Of a DNA stretch of 64,000 nucleotides, positions 62,116 through 64,000 are shown in pieces. The notes beneath the pieces were generated by a model, which was given only the letters and a program-made list of their open reading frames with translations, was not told the DNA's origin and did no database searches. The translations under genes were made by a program, and so were the position numbers. Every line of letters begins with the position of its first letter. The stretch's first letter is position 1. Origin of the DNA: Hahella sp018986435 (GTDB lineage: Bacteria; Pseudomonadota; Gammaproteobacteria; Pseudomonadales; Oleiphilaceae); contig NZ_CP192738.1 in NCBI RefSeq assembly GCF_050749805.1, positions 2,170,001-2,234,000 of the forward strand, in the 5' to 3' direction.

Positions 62116-62757
62116 ATGTATAAGTTGTTGATATTCGACTGGGATGGAACTTTGGCTGACTCCACTTCTCATATTGTGGACTGTCTAGAGGTGGTCAGTA
62201 AAAAAATGCAGACGCCTTTTCCGGGAAGAGAGGCGGCCAAGAATATAATCGGGCTTGGTCTGTCTGAGGCGATTGTCGAGTTGTTTGGTATCGAAGATCA
62301 GATGTTTGTCGATGGCTTTAAAGAGGCGTATTCGGCGCAATTTCTATTGGCTGAGATAACCCGAAGTGGATTGTATCCGGGTGTTATCGACATGCTGGGT
62401 TATTTACGCGAGGCTAAATATCTGACTGCGGTTGCGACAGGTAAGAGTCGGCGTGGTATGGATAGAGCGCTTAATGCAATGGATATGAGTGAATACTTTG
62501 ATGCTGTCAGATGTGCGGATGAGACTCGCTCCAAGCCAGATCCGCTCATGCTGCAGGAGTTGTTGGATGCGTTTTCGCTGCGGCCGCATGAGGCGGTGAT
62601 GGTAGGGGATACGGAATACGATATGGAGATGGCTATGCGGTTAGGTATGGATCGTATAGCGATGTCTCATGGCGCTCATCAAGTTTCCCGGTTGCAAAAA
62701 TATCGGCCGGTAGCGGTCGCGGATAATGTGGCTGAATTGCAGAAACTGTTTCTGTGA
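62116..62757 (+). CDS. HAD-superfamily phosphatase (Gph-like)
   Basis: A 213-residue protein with the four HAD motifs: DWDGTLADS with the nucleophile Asp near residue 8, VATGKSRRGM with Thr, RSKPDP with Lys, and VMVGDTEYDMEMAM with two Asp. It resembles phosphoglycolate phosphatase, but substrate specificity cannot be deduced. It starts 12 bases after rluC, so translation is likely coupled. Confidence 0.88.
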   Translation: MYKLLIFDWDGTLADSTSHIVDCLEVVSKKMQTPFPGREAAKNIIGLGLSEAIVELFGIEDQMFVDGFKEAYSAQFLLAEITRSGLYPGVIDMLGYLREAKYLTAVATGKSRRGMDRALNAMDMSEYFDAVRCADETRSKPDPLMLQELLDAFSLRPHEAVMVGDTEYDMEMAMRLGMDRIAMSHGAHQVSRLQKYRPVAVADNVAELQKLFL

Positions 62758-62817
62758 TGGCCTTGTAGTTGTGACTATGGATGTTAAGACCAAGCTAGCA
62801 GGTGTGTAAAAACGAAT

Positions 62818-63807
62818 ATGTTTGAAAATTCTGAAGATAAAGCTATGCAGGAATCTGCTGGGCAACCAGGAAATCAAAAAGAGTGGCGTCTTATTGAAAA
62901 AATGGTGATGAGTTCTCTCAATGAGCAGCGCAAGGCGCGTCGTTGGGGGATCTTTTTTAAGTCGCTGACTTTTTTGTACTTGTTTTTCATTGTGATTGCT
63001 CTCAGTCCGGGAGTAGGTAAAAACGTTGCTGCGCGTACAGAGCCTCATACTGCTGTCATTGAAGTGAATGGTGTTATTGCGGCCACTGAAGAAGCTAATG
63101 CGGACGCCATCGTGTCTGCGTTAAGGGATGCATTCGAAGAAGAGACGGCTAAAGCGGTTATCCTGCGTATCAATAGTCCAGGTGGGAGCCCGGTGCAGGC
63201 AGGTTATGTGTACGATGAGATCGGGCGCCTGAAGAGTGAGCATCCAGATAAGAAAGTGTATGCGGTGATTATGGATATCGGCGCTAGCGGGGCTTATTAC
63301 ATCGCGGCCGCGGCGGATGAAATTTATGCTGATAAGGCGAGTCTTGTGGGGTCTATTGGTGTGACCGCATCCGGCTTTGGGTTTGTTGATGCGATGGATA
63401 AGTTGGGTGTCGAGCGCCGAATCTTCACCGCAGGTGAGCACAAGTCCTTTTTGGATCCATTTGTGCCAGTAAAAGAGGATGAGCGTGAGCTGTGGCAGGG
63501 TGTGTTGAATACAACGCATAAGCAGTTTATTGAGCAGGTTGAGAAAGGTCGGGGCGATCGCATCCATAAAGATAATCCGTTGCTATATTCCGGAATGATT
63601 TGGAGTGGCGAACAAGCCTTGGGCTTGGGATTGATTGATGGTCTGGGCAGTTCTGGTTATGTTGCCAGAGAAGTTGTGAAAGCGGAGAAGCTTATTAACT
63701 ATACGCCGAAGCGCAACCCATTTGATGAACTGCTCGGAAAGCTGGGTGTAAGTGTTGGCAAAGGTGTGGCTCAGGCAGTGTTGGATTCAGGGCCTCAGCT
63801 TCAGTAA
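62818..63807 (+). CDS. S49 family signal peptide peptidase (SppA-like)
   Basis: A 329-residue membrane protease with one N-terminal transmembrane helix near 44-65 (FFKSLTFLYLFFIVIALSPG). Catalytic Ser is in DIGASGAYYIAAAADE, near residue 160, and catalytic Lys in AGEHKSFLDPF. This is the short single-domain form, not the 600-residue duplicated E. coli SppA. It degrades signal peptides or other membrane-released peptides. It follows the HAD gene by 60 bases. In gammaproteobacteria it often sits with maf and rpmF. Confidence 0.92.
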   Translation: MFENSEDKAMQESAGQPGNQKEWRLIEKMVMSSLNEQRKARRWGIFFKSLTFLYLFFIVIALSPGVGKNVAARTEPHTAVIEVNGVIAATEEANADAIVSALRDAFEEETAKAVILRINSPGGSPVQAGYVYDEIGRLKSEHPDKKVYAVIMDIGASGAYYIAAAADEIYADKASLVGSIGVTASGFGFVDAMDKLGVERRIFTAGEHKSFLDPFVPVKEDERELWQGVLNTTHKQFIEQVEKGRGDRIHKDNPLLYSGMIWSGEQALGLGLIDGLGSSGYVAREVVKAEKLINYTPKRNPFDELLGKLGVSVGKGVAQAVLDSGPQLQ

Positions 63808-63855
63808 CGTTTTGGTCGGATGCTTTGCCTGAATTTGAGTAAGTGCTGCAATGTA

Positions 63856-63891
63856 AAGAGGGGTTACGGTATGCGTAACCCCTCTTTTTTG
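63856..63891. terminator. Bidirectional terminator between sppA and the maf gene
   Basis: AGAGGGGTTACG pairs with CGTAACCCCTCT through 12 perfect pairs around a short loop. The plus strand continues with a T-run, and the minus strand has TTT. It thus serves the SppA-like gene and the convergent Maf gene; the Maf stop lies inside the stem. Confidence 0.9.
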
Positions 63892-64000
63892 AGTAGGGTA
63901 ATTAGGTCGATTAGGGGGAGGCCAATGAGTGTGTTGGGGTCTTTTCCTTCTATTTTTTCAAATAAGCTAATCCCCAGTCCTTCGACTTTGAAGCTGCCAA
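63865..64000 (-). CDS. Maf-like nucleotide pyrophosphatase (partial, C-terminus only)
   Basis: The minus strand ends in the last 44 or so residues of a Maf family protein: GSFKVEGLGISLFEKIEGKD, then PNTLIGLPLIDLITLLKKEG and LRIP before the stop. This is the closing segment of YceF-type Maf (m7GTP pyrophosphatase). YceF-type maf genes lie near rluC, rpmF and plsX, which agrees with this context. The N-terminal two thirds lie beyond the window. The exact frame at the edge may be off by one base in my reading. Confidence 0.75.

Overview
The window is chromosomal DNA from a gammaproteobacterium. It carries the thrS-infC-rpmI-rplT-pheS-pheT-ihfA-merR block, the rne/rluC divergon with a yceF-type maf gene, ppsR/ppsA back to back, and gltX beside tRNA genes. 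Protein sequences and gene order look like the marine Oceanospirillales/Pseudomonadales side of the class, Hahella-like. That placement is inferred from family resemblance, not from a search.

Layout. 1-7.7 kb: partial DUF1853 gene, nadK, metallophosphatase, rhomboid protease, a Fur-box region with a candidate Fur-controlled small RNA, a YeaC-type gene, DUF2797 and pepN. 8-13 kb: an envelope cluster (DUF1329 protein, YCF48-type propeller, RND/MMPL exporter). 13.2-15 kb: TAXI-type binding protein and an orphan ParA. 15.3-22.5 kb: the translation operon, with infC starting at an AUU codon. 22.6-25.1 kb: tRNA-Pro(GGG), then an accessory patch with a coding remnant, a small orphan gene, AT-rich DNA and an IS3-family element with a nonsense mutation. 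25.1-32.9 kb: a coiled-coil protein, elbB, a CHASE4-GGDEF cyclase, a YceB-like lipoprotein, a possible 39-codon gene, and a polyamine-binding protein paired with a GGDEF/EAL protein. 33-34.8 kb: gltX, tRNA-Ala(GGC), tRNA-Glu(TTC). 34.9-43.2 kb: Ca-binding protein, FnIII lipoprotein, MFS-acyltransferase fusion, double T-fold pterin-synthase-like protein, tail-anchored response regulator, PEGA/MORN protein, and an (Ala-Pro)n membrane protein encoded by 16 tandem hexamers. 43.3-56.6 kb: mgsA, a small ORF coupled to an M16C peptidase, ppsR/ppsA, a Rossmann oxidoreductase, rraA, PilZ, YgiM-type SH3 protein, yciI, yciB, the PHP nuclease and a PLD-type cardiolipin synthase. 56.6-64 kb: YecA/YgfB-family protein, rne, rluC, HAD phosphatase, SppA-type protease and the 3' end of a Maf gene.

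How they fit together. Several genes concern c-di-GMP (two GGDEF proteins and a PilZ protein), one of them apparently gated by a periplasmic polyamine receptor. PEP metabolism is represented by ppsA with its kinase/phosphorylase ppsR, and by mgsA. RNase E and its inhibitor RraA lie 6 kb apart. The least explained items are the Fur-box promoter with its downstream hairpin, the two small ORFs, the receptor/GGDEF-EAL pair and the unusual domain arrangements between 37 and 43 kb.
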